Notes: a model not told the origin generated them from the letters alone. A DNA stretch of 37,174 nt from Phenylobacterium sp. (GCF_024508875.1 NZ_JANINU010000109.1:2954-40127); one strand, 5' to 3'. Shown: positions 8,738 through 16,992, counted from the first letter of the stretch. Numbers and translations are program-made.

Positions 8738-9145
8738 ATGACCGACAAGCGCATGGTTCTGGTGGCGGCCGCCGCCCTCGTCGATATCGACGGGCGGGTG
8801 CTGATCTGCCAGCGGCCCGAGGGCAAGCAACTGGCCGGCCTGTGGGAATTTCCCGGCGGCAAGGTCGAGCCGGGCGAGACGCCCGAGGCCTGCCTGATCC
8901 GTGAGCTGGAGGAGGAGCTGGGCATCAAGGTCAGCCACGCCTGCCTGGCGCCGTTCGTGTTCGCGAGCCACGAATACGAGAGCTTCCATCTGCTGATGCC
9001 ACTCTACCTCGTCCGGAGGTGGGAGGGGCGGGTGACCAACCGGGAACACAAGGCCATGGCCTGGGTGAAGCCGAACGAGATGGACCGCTACGAGATGCCG
9101 CCGGCCGATGCGCCGCTGGTGGCCTGGCTGCGGGACCTGATCTGA
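8738..9145 (+). CDS. mutT: Nudix hydrolase, MutT-type 8-oxo-dGTP diphosphatase
   Basis: 135-residue Nudix protein that likely hydrolyses 8-oxo-dGTP to the monophosphate, preventing A:T to C:G transversions. The Nudix box starts at Gly41 (GKVEPGETPEACLIRELEEE, then LGI), matching GX5EX7REUXEEXGU, and the preceding QLAGLWEFPGG is typical of MutT. I start at the ATG at 8738, with GGAAG 8 nt upstream; a start 12 codons earlier has no homology. Length is that of E. coli MutT. Its TGA overlaps the yjbQ start by one base (TGATG), beginning a three-gene operon. Another Nudix substrate cannot be ruled out. Confidence 0.9.
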   Translation: MTDKRMVLVAAAALVDIDGRVLICQRPEGKQLAGLWEFPGGKVEPGETPEACLIRELEEELGIKVSHACLAPFVFASHEYESFHLLMPLYLVRRWEGRVTNREHKAMAWVKPNEMDRYEMPPADAPLVAWLRDLI

Positions 9146-9561
9146 TGCGCCAGGCGGTCCGAATCCTCGACGTGCCGACACCGGGCCAGGGCCTGCACGA
9201 GATCACCGCGGAAGTCGCCGCCTGGGTCGGCGAACAGGAGATGACGACGGGTCTCCTGACACTCTTCTGCCGGCACACGTCGGCGTCGCTGGTCATCCAG
9301 GAGAACGCCGATCCCGCCGTCCGCGCCGACTTGCAGGACTGGGTCGCCCAGGTGGCGCCGGAGAGCCGCAACTGGCGTCACCAGGACGAGGGGCCCGACG
9401 ACCTGCCGGCCCATCTGCGCAGCGTGCTGACCGGCGTCCAGCTCTCGATCCCGCTGATCGGGCGGCGGCTGGCGCTGGGGACGTGGCAGGGGATTTACCT
9501 GTTCGAGCACCGCAAGCGCCCGCACCGGCGCGAGGTGGCGCTGCACCTGCTGGGAGCCTGA
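9145..9561 (+). CDS. yjbQ: YjbQ / UPF0047 family protein
   Basis: 138 residues. Members of this family (YjbQ, YugU, UPF0047) carry the signature CRHTSASLVIQENADPAV (about residues 36-54) and, near the end, GTWQGIYLFEHR, with conserved His residues in a small trimeric fold. Weak thiamine-phosphate synthase activity has been reported for the family; the physiological role is unsettled. The start is the ATG overlapping the mutT stop (TGATG), and its own stop is 2 nt from the next gene's start, so all three should be one transcript. Length is normal. Confidence 0.88.
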   Translation: MRQAVRILDVPTPGQGLHEITAEVAAWVGEQEMTTGLLTLFCRHTSASLVIQENADPAVRADLQDWVAQVAPESRNWRHQDEGPDDLPAHLRSVLTGVQLSIPLIGRRLALGTWQGIYLFEHRKRPHRREVALHLLGA

Positions 9562-9563
9562 CG

Positions 9564-10571
9564 ATGCTGCGAGTCCTCTTCGCCGCGGCGGCGCTGCTCG
9601 CGCCGATGCCGGCCCAGGCCGCTTGGAAGCCGGTCAACCTGCAGAAGGATGTCACGCTGCGCGCCGTGGCGGTGACCGGGCCGGCGGGCTTCGCGGTCTC
9701 GGGCTCGAAGGGGACCTACGCCGTGACGGCCGACGGCGGCGCCACCTGGCGCTTCGCGGCCCCACCGGAAAGCGCCGAGCTCGACTTCCGGGGCGTCGCC
9801 GCGCTGGACGGCAAGACGACGGTGCTGATGAGCGCCGGCGAGGGGCCGCTTGGGAAGGCCAGGCTGTTCCGCACCGGGGACGGGGGCAAGACGTGGACCC
9901 TGACCTTCGAGACGCGGCTGCCGGACAGCTTCCTCGACGCCGTGGCGTTCCGGAACGCGCGCGACGGCTATGTGCTCGGCGATCCGATCGACGGCCGCTG
10001 GTTCCTGTTGCGCACGCGCGACGGCGGCAAGTCCTGGGCGCGCTTGCCCGGTCCGGCGGTCGAGGCCGGCGAGGCGGCCTTCGCGGCCAGCAATTCGGCG
10101 CTGTTCCTGGGACCGGGGCGCGAGGTCTGGATCGTCTCGGGCGGCCTCGCCAAGGGGCGGATCGCCCACTCGCGCGACGACGGCGGAGACTGGGACGTGA
10201 TCGAGGCGCCGTTGGCCGGTTCGCAGACCGCGGGCCTGTTCGGCGGATTGGCGCTGGGCCGGAACCGCGCCGTGGCGGTGGGCGGCGACTACAAGGACGA
10301 ACTGCGCGCCGGCGAGATGATCGCGCTGGTGGGCGAGGTCGATATCTCGATCCCGCCCCACGAAGGCACGCCGCGTCTGCTCGAGGGCGTCGGCCGGCTG
10401 GACGCCAAGACGCTGATCGCCGTCGGGCCGCGCGGGACGTCCATCAGCGGCGACGACGGAGAGACGTGGCGCCAGGTCGACACGGAAGCCTTCCACGCCA
10501 TTGCCTGCCGGGCCGGGACATGCGTCGCGGCCGGCGGCAAGGGGCGCGTCGGGGTCTGGACGAAGGATTAG
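9564..10571 (+). CDS. secreted BNR/Ycf48-like beta-propeller protein
   Basis: 335 residues with an N-terminal signal peptide (MLRVLFAAAALLAPMPAQA, cleavage after AQA at about residue 19), so periplasmic. The rest consists of Asp-box repeats of the form S/T-x-D-x-G-x-T-W: TADGGATW, TGDGGKTW, TRDGGKSW, SRDDGGDW, SGDDGETW. This is a six- or seven-bladed propeller like Ycf48/Hcf136 and the sortilin family; in non-photosynthetic bacteria such proteins are often annotated as oxidoreductases or glycosyl hydrolases without support. I infer a scaffold or binding role only. Last gene of the mutT operon; its stop overlaps the stop of the convergent lipoprotein gene by 3 bases. Confidence 0.8.
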   Translation: MLRVLFAAAALLAPMPAQAAWKPVNLQKDVTLRAVAVTGPAGFAVSGSKGTYAVTADGGATWRFAAPPESAELDFRGVAALDGKTTVLMSAGEGPLGKARLFRTGDGGKTWTLTFETRLPDSFLDAVAFRNARDGYVLGDPIDGRWFLLRTRDGGKSWARLPGPAVEAGEAAFAASNSALFLGPGREVWIVSGGLAKGRIAHSRDDGGDWDVIEAPLAGSQTAGLFGGLALGRNRAVAVGGDYKDELRAGEMIALVGEVDISIPPHEGTPRLLEGVGRLDAKTLIAVGPRGTSISGDDGETWRQVDTEAFHAIACRAGTCVAAGGKGRVGVWTKD

Positions 10572-11485
10572 TCGAGGCTGGCCCGGCGCATGGATTTCGC
10601 CGGCTTGGTCGCGTCGACCACGCACTGACCCGGATCCTTCATGGCGTGTACGCCCAGGCAGTAGATGTCCTCGTAGTGGGTTCCGGCGGCCGCCAGGCAC
10701 TGGTGGTAGTTCAGCTTGGCGATGCGCAGGCATTGCCCGGCCCTGGGTTCGCTCAGGAGCGAGCGGGCGGCGCCGTCCTGGCCGAGGACCGTCAGCGCCG
10801 CGAGCGCCACGCCGCGCGCCACTACGGGGCTGGCCCCGCCACGGCGGCCGCCCTCCAAGATCGCCGCCGTCAGCCGCGCCCGGTCCGCCGCCTCGGGCCG
10901 ATAGCCGGCGGCCTGCTTCACGGCCGCAAGCCGCTGCGCGCCATTCGTGAGGCGGGCGCGGGACCACGGCTGGCGCTGGACGCTGTAGGACGCCTGCTTC
11001 ACCCGCGCGCCGGCGTCGGCCAGGGCTTCGCCCCGCCGGGCGAGGGCGGCGTTGGCGCGCTGGGCCGCCGCGAACCCGCCGGGCAGGTCGAGGGCGGTCT
11101 CGGGATCGGTGGTGAGTCGCCGGGAGACGTCGCGGCCCTTGGCCTTCACGCCCGCCACGAAGGAGGGCTCCTGCATGGCGGCCAGCGCGGCGTAGGCGAT
11201 CATCCCCGCCTCCAACTCCTTGGGCTCGTAGCCCGCGCCGGTTCGCAGTCGTTCGGCGATCTCGCCGGGGTTGGCGAAGGACGGATCGATGGCCGACGCG
11301 CGGCGCGTGTAGGCCTCGAAGGCGCTGGCGCGACTGGCCAGGCCCCCGTCGATACCCGGGCTCGGTCCCCTGGCGACAGGAGCCGGGCCCAGCCCCTTGC
11401 GGGGCGGCGCGGAGCTCGTGGCGCAGCCGGCGAGCGTGATGGCGATCGTCGCGCTGGCAAGAGCGCGGATAGTCCTTGGGCGCAT
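10568..11485 (-). CDS. putative lipoprotein of unknown function
   Basis: 305 residues. A lipoprotein signal peptide ends in LAGC (Cys21), so the protein should be lipid-anchored in the envelope. The body is mostly alpha-helical and Ala/Arg-rich. The last 70 residues hold four cysteines (QCLRIAKLNYHQCLAAAG..., YCLGVHAMKDPGQC), spaced as if for two disulfides and consistent with periplasmic placement. I recognise no domain. GGGGGAC lies just before the ATG at 11485. It is separated by 103 bp from the upstream NDUFAF5-like gene on the same strand and is convergent with the propeller gene. Confidence 0.75.
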   Translation of the reverse strand: MRPRTIRALASATIAITLAGCATSSAPPRKGLGPAPVARGPSPGIDGGLASRASAFEAYTRRASAIDPSFANPGEIAERLRTGAGYEPKELEAGMIAYAALAAMQEPSFVAGVKAKGRDVSRRLTTDPETALDLPGGFAAAQRANAALARRGEALADAGARVKQASYSVQRQPWSRARLTNGAQRLAAVKQAAGYRPEAADRARLTAAILEGGRRGGASPVVARGVALAALTVLGQDGAARSLLSEPRAGQCLRIAKLNYHQCLAAAGTHYEDIYCLGVHAMKDPGQCVVDATKPAKSMRRASLD

Positions 11486-11588
11486 GTCAGTCCCCCTGAC
11501 GAAACCGCCCCCCGATGACGCGAGCTTGGCCTTGGACGGCCCGGCCAGCGCCGTGGCGGACTGTCACACCCACATGGTTATCAAAGGC

Positions 11589-12413
11589 TTATGGCAGAGC
11601 TTGCGCCGGCGCCCAGCCCGTCATGGTGAGGATTTCGAAGGTCGCCGGGATGCGGCCGTCGGAAGCCCCGAACTTCTCGACGTAGATCTCGAACGTCCGC
11701 TGCAGCAGCGCGCGGGTCAGTGGCTTGGGATGGCGGTCGGCCAGCACGCTGGTCTCGCCCATCTGGCGCAGGTCGGCCAGGAGCTTCAGCGGGTGCTCGT
11801 AGGTGACGGTCACCTTATCGATGTCGGTGACCGGCTGCTGGAACCCGGCGCGCTGGAGCAGGCTGGCCGCATCCTGGGCGTCCGCGAAGGGCGAAACCCG
11901 GCTGCCGGCGCCGCCCAGGATCTCGCTCTCGGCGGCGACGAGCGACTGACGCAGCTCCGTGAGGGTCACGCCGCCGAGGAACGCGCCGATGAACAAGCCG
12001 TCCGGCTTCAAGGCGCGGCGCACCTGGATCAGGGCGCCGACCACATCGTTCGTCCAGTGCAGGCCGAGGGTGGAGACCACCAGGTCCAGGCTGGCGTCGG
12101 CGAACGGCAGCCGCTCCTCGTCGGCGACCAGGCGCAGGCCGGGACGGCCCGCCAGCATGCGGTGCGAGAGGTCGGATTCGATCAGCGTACCGACCTTGCC
12201 CGGCGCTTCTTCGGCCAGCGCCTCCGCGAAGGCGCCGCCGCGGGCTGAGAGGTCGACGGCCACGCTGAAGCTGCGCATGATAGGCGCCAGGCGCTCGGCC
12301 ACGTCATAGGCGGCCCGGCGCTGAAGGAAGTCGGCGTTCGCGTAAGCCCGGGCCGCGCGGTCCAGGCGTTTGCGGTGCAGGGCGCGGTCGAACAGGAGCG
12401 GTGGGGCCGGCAT
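11589..12413 (-). CDS. NDUFAF5-like SAM-methyltransferase-fold protein
   Basis: 274 residues with a class I methyltransferase fold. Motif I is degenerate: VAVDLSARGGAFAEAL instead of the usual DLGCGTG. The later sequence (LPFADASLDLVVSTLGLHW, ALKPDGLFIGAF, GGVTLTELR, RVSPFADAQDAASLLQRAGF) is very close to the bacterial relatives of NDUFAF5, the mitochondrial complex I assembly factor that hydroxylates an arginine of the NDUFS7 subunit. A role in respiratory complex I assembly is thus plausible; BioC-like methylation is the alternative. The start at 12413 has no Shine-Dalgarno sequence and shares the CATG with the comF start on the other strand. In-frame extension upstream runs into comF and is not believable. 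Confidence 0.82.
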   Translation of the reverse strand: MPAPPLLFDRALHRKRLDRAARAYANADFLQRRAAYDVAERLAPIMRSFSVAVDLSARGGAFAEALAEEAPGKVGTLIESDLSHRMLAGRPGLRLVADEERLPFADASLDLVVSTLGLHWTNDVVGALIQVRRALKPDGLFIGAFLGGVTLTELRQSLVAAESEILGGAGSRVSPFADAQDAASLLQRAGFQQPVTDIDKVTVTYEHPLKLLADLRQMGETSVLADRHPKPLTRALLQRTFEIYVEKFGASDGRIPATFEILTMTGWAPAQALP

Positions 12414-13185
12414 GGCCGCGGAAGATGGCGATTTCGCCGCCGGTTGGAAGCCTAAAGTCCAGGCGGCCTGGCGCGTGGCGCTGGACATGCTGTTTCCGCC
12501 CCAAGCCCTGGACGGCGGGCCGCGGCCGATGGCCGGCGGATTTTCGGGCGCCGCCTGGAGCCGGATCCGGTTCCTCGACGGCCCGGTCTGCGACGGCTGC
12601 GGGGTTCCCTTCGAATACGACCCGGGCGCGCGGTGCGGGGCGTGCCTCGCCAAGCCGCGAGCATTCGACGCCGCCCGCGCCGCCTGCATCTACGACGAGG
12701 TCTCGCGCGACCCGATCCTGAAGCTCAAGCACGCCGATCGCCTGGACCTAGCGCCGATGCTGGCGCGCTGGATATCGCGCAGCGCCCGCGAGTTGATCGA
12801 GGAGGCCGACGCCATCGCGCCCGTGCCACTGCACCCGTTGCGCCTGCTGCGCCGTCGCTACAACCAGGCCGCCGAGATCGCCCGGCCGCTCTCGGTCCTG
12901 ACGGGAACACCGTACCTGCCCGACGCCCTCGTGCGCCGCCGCGCCACCGCCACCCAGGCCGGGCGGTCCGGCTCGGGCCGCAAGCGCAATGTCGCGGGCG
13001 CCTTCGAGGTCCCGGAGGCGCGGCGCAAGCAGGTGGAAGGCCTGCGCATCCTGTTGATCGACGACGTGCTCACCACCGGCGCCACGGCGGAGGGCTGCGC
13101 GCGGGCGCTGAAGGCCGCCGGCGCGGCCCGCGTCGATTTGGCCGTGGTGGCCAGGGTTCAGGCCGTGGCCGGACTCACCATATGA
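12412..13185 (+). CDS. comF: ComF family phosphoribosyltransferase-like protein
   Basis: 257 residues. After a helical start (about 1-30) comes a cysteine pair module CDGCG...CGAC that probably binds zinc, then a type I phosphoribosyltransferase domain ending in the PRPP loop ILLIDDVLTTGATAEG. ComF proteins take part in DNA uptake and single-strand DNA handling in competent bacteria; in Caulobacter relatives the role is not well defined. The ATG at 12412 overlaps the start codon of the divergent gene, so its promoter must lie inside that gene. GGGG at 12403-12406 is the nearest ribosome-binding-like sequence. An ATG at 12487 (MLFPPQ) is a possible alternative start. Confidence 0.87.
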   Translation: MAAEDGDFAAGWKPKVQAAWRVALDMLFPPQALDGGPRPMAGGFSGAAWSRIRFLDGPVCDGCGVPFEYDPGARCGACLAKPRAFDAARAACIYDEVSRDPILKLKHADRLDLAPMLARWISRSARELIEEADAIAPVPLHPLRLLRRRYNQAAEIARPLSVLTGTPYLPDALVRRRATATQAGRSGSGRKRNVAGAFEVPEARRKQVEGLRILLIDDVLTTGATAEGCARALKAAGAARVDLAVVARVQAVAGLTI

Positions 13186-13217
13186 ACCCAAACCAAGAGG
13201 TGTTTCGTTAGAGCCCC

Positions 13218-13481
13218 ATGAGCCAGCCCGTCACCATCTACACCAAGCCGTTCTGCCCCTATTGCATCCGCGCGCTGTCGCTGCTGGAACAGAAGGGCGT
13301 GGCGTTCACCGAGATCGAGGCCGCCTTCGACCCCGAGAAGCGCCAGGAGATGATCCAGCGCGCCGGCGGCCGCGCCACCTTCCCGCAGATCTTCGTGGGC
13401 GACCGACACATCGGCGGTTGCGACGACATGATGGCCCTCGAACGCGAGGGTAAGCTGGACCCGCTGCTCCAGGCGGCCTGA
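13218..13481 (+). CDS. grxC: glutaredoxin 3
   Basis: 87-residue dithiol glutaredoxin that reduces disulfides and glutathionylated proteins using glutathione. The active site is CPYC at Cys13-Cys16; the cis-Pro loop (ATFPQIFV) and GGCDD glutathione-binding segment are present. Length matches GrxC. It follows comF by 32 nt and is probably co-transcribed with it. The ribosome-binding site is weak. Immediately after the stop lies a long hairpin repeat that probably ends this transcript. Confidence 0.95.
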   Translation: MSQPVTIYTKPFCPYCIRALSLLEQKGVAFTEIEAAFDPEKRQEMIQRAGGRATFPQIFVGDRHIGGCDDMMALEREGKLDPLLQAA

Positions 13482-13485
13482 GGGC

Positions 13486-13661
13486 TTTCCCTCCCCGTCG
13501 GGGAGGATGGCGAGCCCCCGGGTCCGGCCGAACGGCCGGCCCGAGGACAGGCTCCGCGAGACGGGTCGGGAGGCCACGACCGGGTGCGGAGCGTGATCGA
13601 GTATTCCCCACCCGTCTGCTCGCTTCGCTCGCATCCGCCCTCCCCATGACGGGGAGGGAAA
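13486..13661. repeat. 176-bp structured intergenic repeat with inverted ends
   Basis: The ends are perfect 14-bp inverted copies: TTTCCCTCCCCGTC at 13486-13499 and GACGGGGAGGGAAA at 13648-13661. Each end is also a hairpin: CCTCCCC/GGGGAGG (13490-13506) and CCCTCCCC/GGGGAGGG (13638-13658). The interior has a CCGGCC/GGCCGG hairpin. No ORF fills it. It resembles the CTCCCC-GTC-GGGGAGG elements scattered between genes in Caulobacterales. The right end runs to 14 nt before the nitrilase ATG and carries its only GGAGGG. Confidence 0.75.
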
Positions 13662-13675
13662 AGTACAACGCCCCC

Positions 13676-14491
13676 ATGAAGATCGCCCTCGTCCAGACCC
13701 GAACGCCAGCCACGCAAGCTGCCGCGCTGGCCCACGTCCTTCCGCTTGTCCGTGAGGCGGCGGCCGGCGGGGCGCGCCTGATCGTGACGCCCGAGGGGAC
13801 CAACATCCTGCAGAAGCACCGCGAGACGCTGCTGCCGCAACTGACGTCGCTGTCCGATGACCCGGTGGTGAACGGCCTGCGCGAGGCGGCGAGCGACCTC
13901 GGCGTCTGGATCGACATCGGCTCGGCCCTGGTCCTGCGCGAGGACGGCAAGGTCGCCAATCGCCAGGTGCTGATCGATCCGCACGGCGCGATCGCAGCCA
14001 CCTACGACAAGCTGCACATGTTCGACGTGGACCTGCCCACGGGCGAGACGGCGCGCGAGTCCGAGACCTACGAGCCCGGCGACCGCGCGGTCGTGGCCGA
14101 CGTGGACGGGACCAGGCTGGGCCTGACCATCTGCTACGACCTGCGCTTCCCGGCGCTGCACCGGGCGCTGGCCATGGCGGGTGCGACGGTGCTGACGATC
14201 CCCGCCGCGTTCACCCGACCCACGGGCGAGGCGCACTGGGAGGTGCTGATGCGCGCCCGGGCGATCGAGACCGGGTCGTACGTGCTGGCCGCCGCGCAGG
14301 GCGGCTTCCACGAAGACGGCCGCGGCACCTGGGGCCGCTCGCTGGTGGTCGAGCCCTGGGGCCAAGTCATTGCAAAGCTTGACCATGACGAACCCGGCGT
14401 GCTTCTGGCCGACCTCGATCCGGCCGCGCCTTCGAAGGCGAGGGCGGCCATCCCCGTGCTGACCAACGCGCGGGCCTTCACAGGTCCCTGA
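13676..14491 (+). CDS. carbon-nitrogen hydrolase (nitrilase/omega-amidase family)
   Basis: 271-residue amidase of the nitrilase superfamily. The Glu-Lys-Cys triad is Glu40 (VTPEGTN), Lys112 (YDKLHMFD) and Cys153 (TICYDLRFP). The YDKLHMFDVD and CYDLRFPALHR forms are typical of the Nit1/Nit2 branch, which includes deaminated-glutathione amidase (NagK/YbeM-like) and omega-amidase; I favour deaminated-glutathione amidase given the neighbouring glutaredoxin, but that is inference. I start at the ATG at 13676; an ATG 10 codons earlier lies inside the hairpin repeat. It is 12 nt from the DUF1178 gene. Confidence 0.9.
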   Translation: MKIALVQTRTPATQAAALAHVLPLVREAAAGGARLIVTPEGTNILQKHRETLLPQLTSLSDDPVVNGLREAASDLGVWIDIGSALVLREDGKVANRQVLIDPHGAIAATYDKLHMFDVDLPTGETARESETYEPGDRAVVADVDGTRLGLTICYDLRFPALHRALAMAGATVLTIPAAFTRPTGEAHWEVLMRARAIETGSYVLAAAQGGFHEDGRGTWGRSLVVEPWGQVIAKLDHDEPGVLLADLDPAAPSKARAAIPVLTNARAFTGP

Positions 14492-14503
14492 AGCTCTCTC
14501 CCG

Positions 14504-14935
14504 ATGATCCGCTACGCGCTCACTTGCGATCACGACCACGAATTCGAGGGCTGGTTCGGCTCGTCCGCCGACTTCGACGACCAGCAGGGGCGCGGGTTGC
14601 TGGAATGCCCGATGTGCGCCTCGAAGCAGGTCCGCAAGCAGATCATGGCCCCGGCCGTCGCCGGCACCAAGAAGACGGTCCGCGAAGTCCCGGCCGCCAA
14701 GATGCAGGCGATGATGATGGAAGCCGCTGGCCGCATCCGCGCTCATGTGGAAGAGAACTTCGACGACGTGGGCGACGCCTTCGCTTCCGAGGCCCGCGCG
14801 ATCCACGAAGGCCGCGCCGAGGACCGCGGCATCTATGGACAGGCGAGCCCCAAGGAGGTCCGAGAGCTCGTGGAGGACGGCGTCCCCGTCGCCCCGCTGC
14901 CGCCCGAGCCGCTCAAGAAGGGCGACCTGAACTAG
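14504..14935 (+). CDS. DUF1178 family protein
   Basis: 143 residues. DUF1178 proteins are small alphaproteobacterial and betaproteobacterial proteins of unknown function. The N-terminus (MIRYALTCDHDHEFEGWFGSS) and a CPMC motif (about residue 38-41) together suggest a zinc-ribbon: Cys8 and His10/His12 with the CPMC pair. The middle is helical, and the tail (EDRGIYGQASPKEVRELVEDG) is conserved in the family. It sits directly after the nitrilase gene and is probably co-transcribed with it. The link grxC-nitrilase-DUF1178 suggests thiol or metal homeostasis, which is only a guess. Confidence 0.88.
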   Translation: MIRYALTCDHDHEFEGWFGSSADFDDQQGRGLLECPMCASKQVRKQIMAPAVAGTKKTVREVPAAKMQAMMMEAAGRIRAHVEENFDDVGDAFASEARAIHEGRAEDRGIYGQASPKEVRELVEDGVPVAPLPPEPLKKGDLN

Positions 14936-14962
14936 CGCGCTTGCGGCGCGTCGCCGCCCACG

Positions 14963-14977
14963 GCAATCTCGGATTGC
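14963..14977. promoter_or_regulatory. palindrome upstream of the first S9 peptidase
   Basis: Perfect inverted repeat GCAATC-TCG-GATTGC, 25 nt before the ATG. The same 15-mer, with a flanking CG, recurs at 17019-17033 before the second peptidase. It could be a repressor operator or a 5' UTR hairpin. Just upstream is a GCGGCG/CGCCGC hairpin (14943-14957) that may end the DUF1178 transcript. Confidence 0.6.
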
Positions 14978-15002
14978 ATCAGGTGGGGGCCTGTTCCGGA
15001 CA

Positions 15003-16970
15003 ATGAGTTTCAAGCGTCTTCTGATCGCCCTGGCGCTCGCGCTGGGCCTGGGCGCCGCCGCGCACGCGGCGCCGCTGTCGGCCTACGGCGGGTTGCCGTC
15101 GGTGGAATCGGTCGAGATCTCGCCGGACGGCGCGCTCTTGGCCACCATCACCTACGACGGCGAACAGCGCAGCCTCACCATCGCGCCCGTGACGGGCGGT
15201 GCGCCGCAGAGCTATTCGGTTGGCGCGGCCAAGGTGAGGCGGCTGGACTGGGTCGGATCGGACTACCTGATCATCAGCACCTCGCAGACCGCGGCGATCC
15301 CGTTTCTGATTGGCAACCGGCGTGAGTATTCGCGCGCCTTCGCCCTGAACCTGGCGACGCGCAAGCTGCAGCCGTTGCTCGACAAGTCGCCAGCCCGTTC
15401 GCAGACCGGCACGCATTTCCGAGACAACAGCACCGCGGCGATTTGGGCGTCGATGAACGTGCTTGCTGCGCCCCCCGAGGTTCGAGACATCGCCGGCCAG
15501 CCCGCACTGTTCCTCACCAGCATCAGCTTCGCAGGCTCGTACGCCGTGCTGACGATCATCCGCGCGGACCTGAAGACGGGGGCGCAGAAGGTCGTCCAGC
15601 TCGGCGATCCGGATACGAACGCCATCCTGCTGGGGCAGGACGGCGCCCCGGTGGCCAAGACCGACTACGACCGGCAGACAGGGCGCTGGTCGCTTCGCCT
15701 TCGGCGTCCGAACGGTGGCTGGAGCGAGGATCGGGTCACAAGCGCGAAGACCGAGGAGCCGGTGCTAATCGGGCTGGGCCGAGATGGCCAGTCGGTCGTG
15801 ATCGCCGAGCAGGGCGACAGCGGGTACCTGATCCGCGAGATCGCGCCGGATGGAACGGCGGGCGAGCCGTTGGACGTGCGGGATGCGGACGGCCCGATCT
15901 TCGATCCGGACACCCATCGGCTGATCGGCGTCTACGCTCTCGTGGGCGACGAGCACCGCTACACGTTCTTCGATCCCAAGGACCAGAAGTCGTGGGATGC
16001 TGTAAGGGAGGCCTTCAAGGGCGACCGTGTCCAACTCGAGTCTTGGAGCCGTGACCGGCGCAGGATTGTCGTCCTGGTGGACTCCGCGGTCGAGGGACCT
16101 GGCTACGCGCTGGTCGACCTCGCGGCGCGCAAGGCCGAGTGGCTTGGCGCGCGATACCAGAAGCTGCTGCCTGAGGACCTGTCGCCGGTGCGGGCGATCC
16201 GGTTCAAGGCCAAGGATGGTCTCGACCTTACCGGCTACGTCACGCTTCCGGCTGGGAAGCCGCCGCGGAACCTCCCGCTGGTGGTGCTGCCCCACGGGGG
16301 GCCGGCGTCGCGTGACGAGCCGGGCTTCGATTGGTGGGCGCAGGCCATCGCCTCCCGCGGCTATGCCGTGCTGCAGGTGAACTTCCGGGGCTCCGACGGC
16401 TTCGGCTGGCGCTTCACCCAGGCGGGCTTTGGCCAGTGGGGGCGCAAGATGCAGACCGACCTCTCGGACGGCGTGCGCTACCTCGCCGGCCAAGGGACTA
16501 TCGATCCGAAGCGGGTCTGCATCGTCGGGGCCAGCTATGGCGGCTACGCGGCGCTGGCCGGCGCGGCGTTGGATCCGGGCGTCTATCGCTGCGCCGCCTC
16601 CATAGCGGGCTTGTCGGACCTGCGCCGCTTCGTCGACTGGTCGCGCCGCCAGAACGGCATCGGCGCCCAACGTTACTGGACGCGCTTCATGGGCGCGGAA
16701 GCCAGCAGCGATCCGGCCCTCGCAGAAATCTCTCCCATCGACCACATCGACGCCATCACTGCCCCGATCCTCCTGATCCATGGGCAGGACGACACGGTGG
16801 TGCCCATCGAGCAGAGCCGAATGATGGCCGAGGCGCTGACGCGTGCCGGGAAGCCCGTCGAGTTCCTTGTCCAGAAGGGCGAGGACCACTGGCTGTCGCG
16901 AGGTGACTCCAGGCTCCAGATGCTTACGGCCACCATGGCCTTCGTGGAAAAGCACAATCCGCCGAACTGA
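15003..16970 (+). CDS. secreted S9 family prolyl oligopeptidase-like peptidase (copy 1)
   Basis: 655 residues. Signal peptide at about 1-20 (LALALGLGAAAHA), so exported. An N-terminal seven-bladed propeller region (about 25-390) with low-complexity beta repeats is followed by an alpha/beta hydrolase domain. The catalytic triad is Ser511 (GASYGGYAAL), the Asp pair 596-597 (HGQDDTVVP) and His629 (GEDHWLS). The oxyanion-side motif HGGPASRDEPGFDWWAQ is typical of the acylaminoacyl-peptidase/DPP-like S9 branch. Likely role: cleaving peptides in the periplasm. The gene after it is a paralogue in tandem, with a matching upstream palindrome. The start ATG at 15003 lies 25 nt after that palindrome. 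Confidence 0.92.
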   Translation: MSFKRLLIALALALGLGAAAHAAPLSAYGGLPSVESVEISPDGALLATITYDGEQRSLTIAPVTGGAPQSYSVGAAKVRRLDWVGSDYLIISTSQTAAIPFLIGNRREYSRAFALNLATRKLQPLLDKSPARSQTGTHFRDNSTAAIWASMNVLAAPPEVRDIAGQPALFLTSISFAGSYAVLTIIRADLKTGAQKVVQLGDPDTNAILLGQDGAPVAKTDYDRQTGRWSLRLRRPNGGWSEDRVTSAKTEEPVLIGLGRDGQSVVIAEQGDSGYLIREIAPDGTAGEPLDVRDADGPIFDPDTHRLIGVYALVGDEHRYTFFDPKDQKSWDAVREAFKGDRVQLESWSRDRRRIVVLVDSAVEGPGYALVDLAARKAEWLGARYQKLLPEDLSPVRAIRFKAKDGLDLTGYVTLPAGKPPRNLPLVVLPHGGPASRDEPGFDWWAQAIASRGYAVLQVNFRGSDGFGWRFTQAGFGQWGRKMQTDLSDGVRYLAGQGTIDPKRVCIVGASYGGYAALAGAALDPGVYRCAASIAGLSDLRRFVDWSRRQNGIGAQRYWTRFMGAEASSDPALAEISPIDHIDAITAPILLIHGQDDTVVPIEQSRMMAEALTRAGKPVEFLVQKGEDHWLSRGDSRLQMLTATMAFVEKHNPPN

Positions 16971-16972
16971 AG

Positions 16973-16992
16973 GCGCCGCCCGGAGGCGGCGC
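16973..16992 (+). terminator. GC-rich hairpin after S9 copy 1
   Basis: Perfect 8-bp stem GCGCCGCC / GGCGGCGC with a CGGA tetraloop, 3 nt after the stop codon. No T-run follows, so it may stabilise the mRNA end or weakly terminate rather than act as a full intrinsic terminator. Confidence 0.45.
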
